Origin: Membranipora membranacea
Lineage: Eukaryota > Bryozoa > Gymnolaemata > Cheilostomatida > Membraniporidae
Reading direction: 5' to 3'
DNA length: 64,000 bases
Assembly: GCA_914767715.1 (NCBI GenBank)
Contig: OU612074.1
Coordinates: 5,595,501-5,659,500 of the forward strand
A program made the position numbers and the translations under genes. Position 1 is the first letter of the stretch, and every line of letters starts with the position of its first letter. Positions 62,957 through 64,000 of the stretch are shown here, in pieces. The notes beneath the pieces were generated by a model that was given only the letters and a program-made list of their open reading frames with translations, was not told where the DNA came from and did no database searches.

Positions 62957-63180
62957 GCAGGCAGGGTGGCATAGTGGTTTGGATTCAAGCATCACAATCT
63001 GAGAGTTGCAGGTCCAAATCCCGGTCACTATCTATGCTGCGGAAGGAGGTGAGCTCTCTAGACAATAGCCTAGCTTGCCCACTCCTCCCTTGTACAGAAG
63101 TGCGCTAAATTGAATATGTATATGCATCTGTCTTATATTCATGTAAAGGTTGCTGAAGAGCAGCTAAATAAAAACTGATT
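62957..63180 (+). mobile_element. tRNA-derived SINE
   Basis: A box TGGCATAGTGG and B box GGTCCAAATCCC about 45 bp apart, a body of about 150 bp, and an AAATAAAAACTG tail. It interrupts the inverted duplication and is missing from the left side. Confidence 0.7.
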
Positions 63181-63419
63181 TACATTTTTTCTACATTACA
63201 TTTAATTAAAAGTGGATCGAAATAGATAAGATAGATGGCTAAGCAAGTTAAGTCAGCCTAACCAGAGTAGATCATTGACTCGTCACAGGCAACCACATCA
63301 TAGAATTCCAGTGTAATTAAAGATCTAATGATGTCAGGTTTTTCTTTAGTTTATAGAGGGGAGGGGGGGGAATGTAAATGGATGTATTTTAATGTCTCCA
63401 GGATTAAATTTGAGTTGAT

Positions 63420-64000
63420 TTTAGAAGTTATTTTATTACCATAGTTCCAAGTTGAAACTGGATGCTTGCTTGCTTGCTTGCTCAAACAGACAGCTCACAG
63501 ATTAAATGTCTGCCTCTCTAACCAAGCATTGAGCTACTTTGCATCAAGCATTTGCTCAGATCGGTAAATATGGAGTAGCAACTGGCATGAAATTGATCGG
63601 CAGAAGCTGCTGAATCTATTGCAATTTTCAAACTTAAATTCCGATTGAAGCTAATTGAGTTATCAACATTTAACCAGAGCTGGGACAGGTAAATCAATGA
63701 TAGCTATGAGTAAAAATCATTGTTTCTACACCCTCCAGTGACGTTGCGTCACCATAATTAAGTCCCTCAAAGCCTCAATGCTACTGCTCCATACAGTGTC
63801 CTGTCTAGGATTATTATTAAGTCTATGGGCTTCACCAATAACTAACAATTATAGTTTTAATGTAAACATCACCTCTCTGGTATGTGGTGGTTTCAACAGA
63901 TTTCTATACATCAATGTCACATTATGTATAAGCTATTTCACAGCATAGTCTCCAAGCCAGCAGTGCAAGGAACTGATGCATCATTCTTCATAATGATTGC
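63420..64000 (+). repeat. Second inverted duplication, right side
   Basis: Complement of 53420-53590 and 50830-51260; continues past the window end. A CTTGCTTGCTTGCTTGCT run is at 63465-63482. Confidence 0.75.

Overview
The window is genomic DNA from an animal, most likely a marine invertebrate (possibly a deuterostome; the species cannot be fixed from sequence alone). The signs are AT-rich DNA, spliced genes with GT..AG introns, tRNA-derived SINEs, a broken LINE endonuclease, a BEL/Pao pol fragment, MITEs and large segmental duplications. No prokaryotic features, true tRNA or rRNA genes, or long host exons were seen. Most short open frames are spurious.

The genes belong to two families of tiny secreted repeat proteins that I do not recognise as named families. 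Family A (106-113 aa) has a noncoding first exon, a signal-peptide exon starting MNKL, a Gly/Asn-rich exon opening with a conserved Cys, an exon coding an IPDVR/VPKV beta-type repeat, and an intron just after the stop. Family B (105-106 aa) has a noncoding first exon, a signal exon (LRVL..VECGKSS) and one exon coding five tandem 14-residue units of the form NGNGNGNGNxGxGx. Both families use phase-1 introns and canonical TATA boxes.

Layout: 0-14.2 kb is unit 1, with A1 on the minus strand and B1 on the plus strand in divergent orientation across about 7 kb of intergenic DNA. 14.6-32.3 kb is a second copy (A2, B2), interrupted by a 4.6 kb insertion with inverted ends. Both units are bracketed by inverted TTGGCCC satellite DNA. 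32.3-34.0 kb is a partial third copy fused to the satellite. 34-40 kb holds two dead members (B3 exon only; A3 with a nonsense codon and an altered TATA box). 40-47.6 kb is a palindrome of about 2.1 kb arms around a decayed BEL/Pao fragment. 49.6-50.4 kb is intact B4 (minus). From 50.8 kb to the end is a second inverted duplication around an orphan A exon (plus, 55.0 kb) and intact A4 (minus, 59-60 kb).

Inferred overall: a fast-changing cluster in which an A(-)/B(+) divergent pair plus shared noncoding flank has been copied tandemly and inverted repeatedly, yielding five intact genes (A1, A2, A4, B1, B2) plus B4, and three wrecks. Short secreted low-complexity products fit extracellular matrix, mucus, adhesive or defence roles, but the sequence does not say which.
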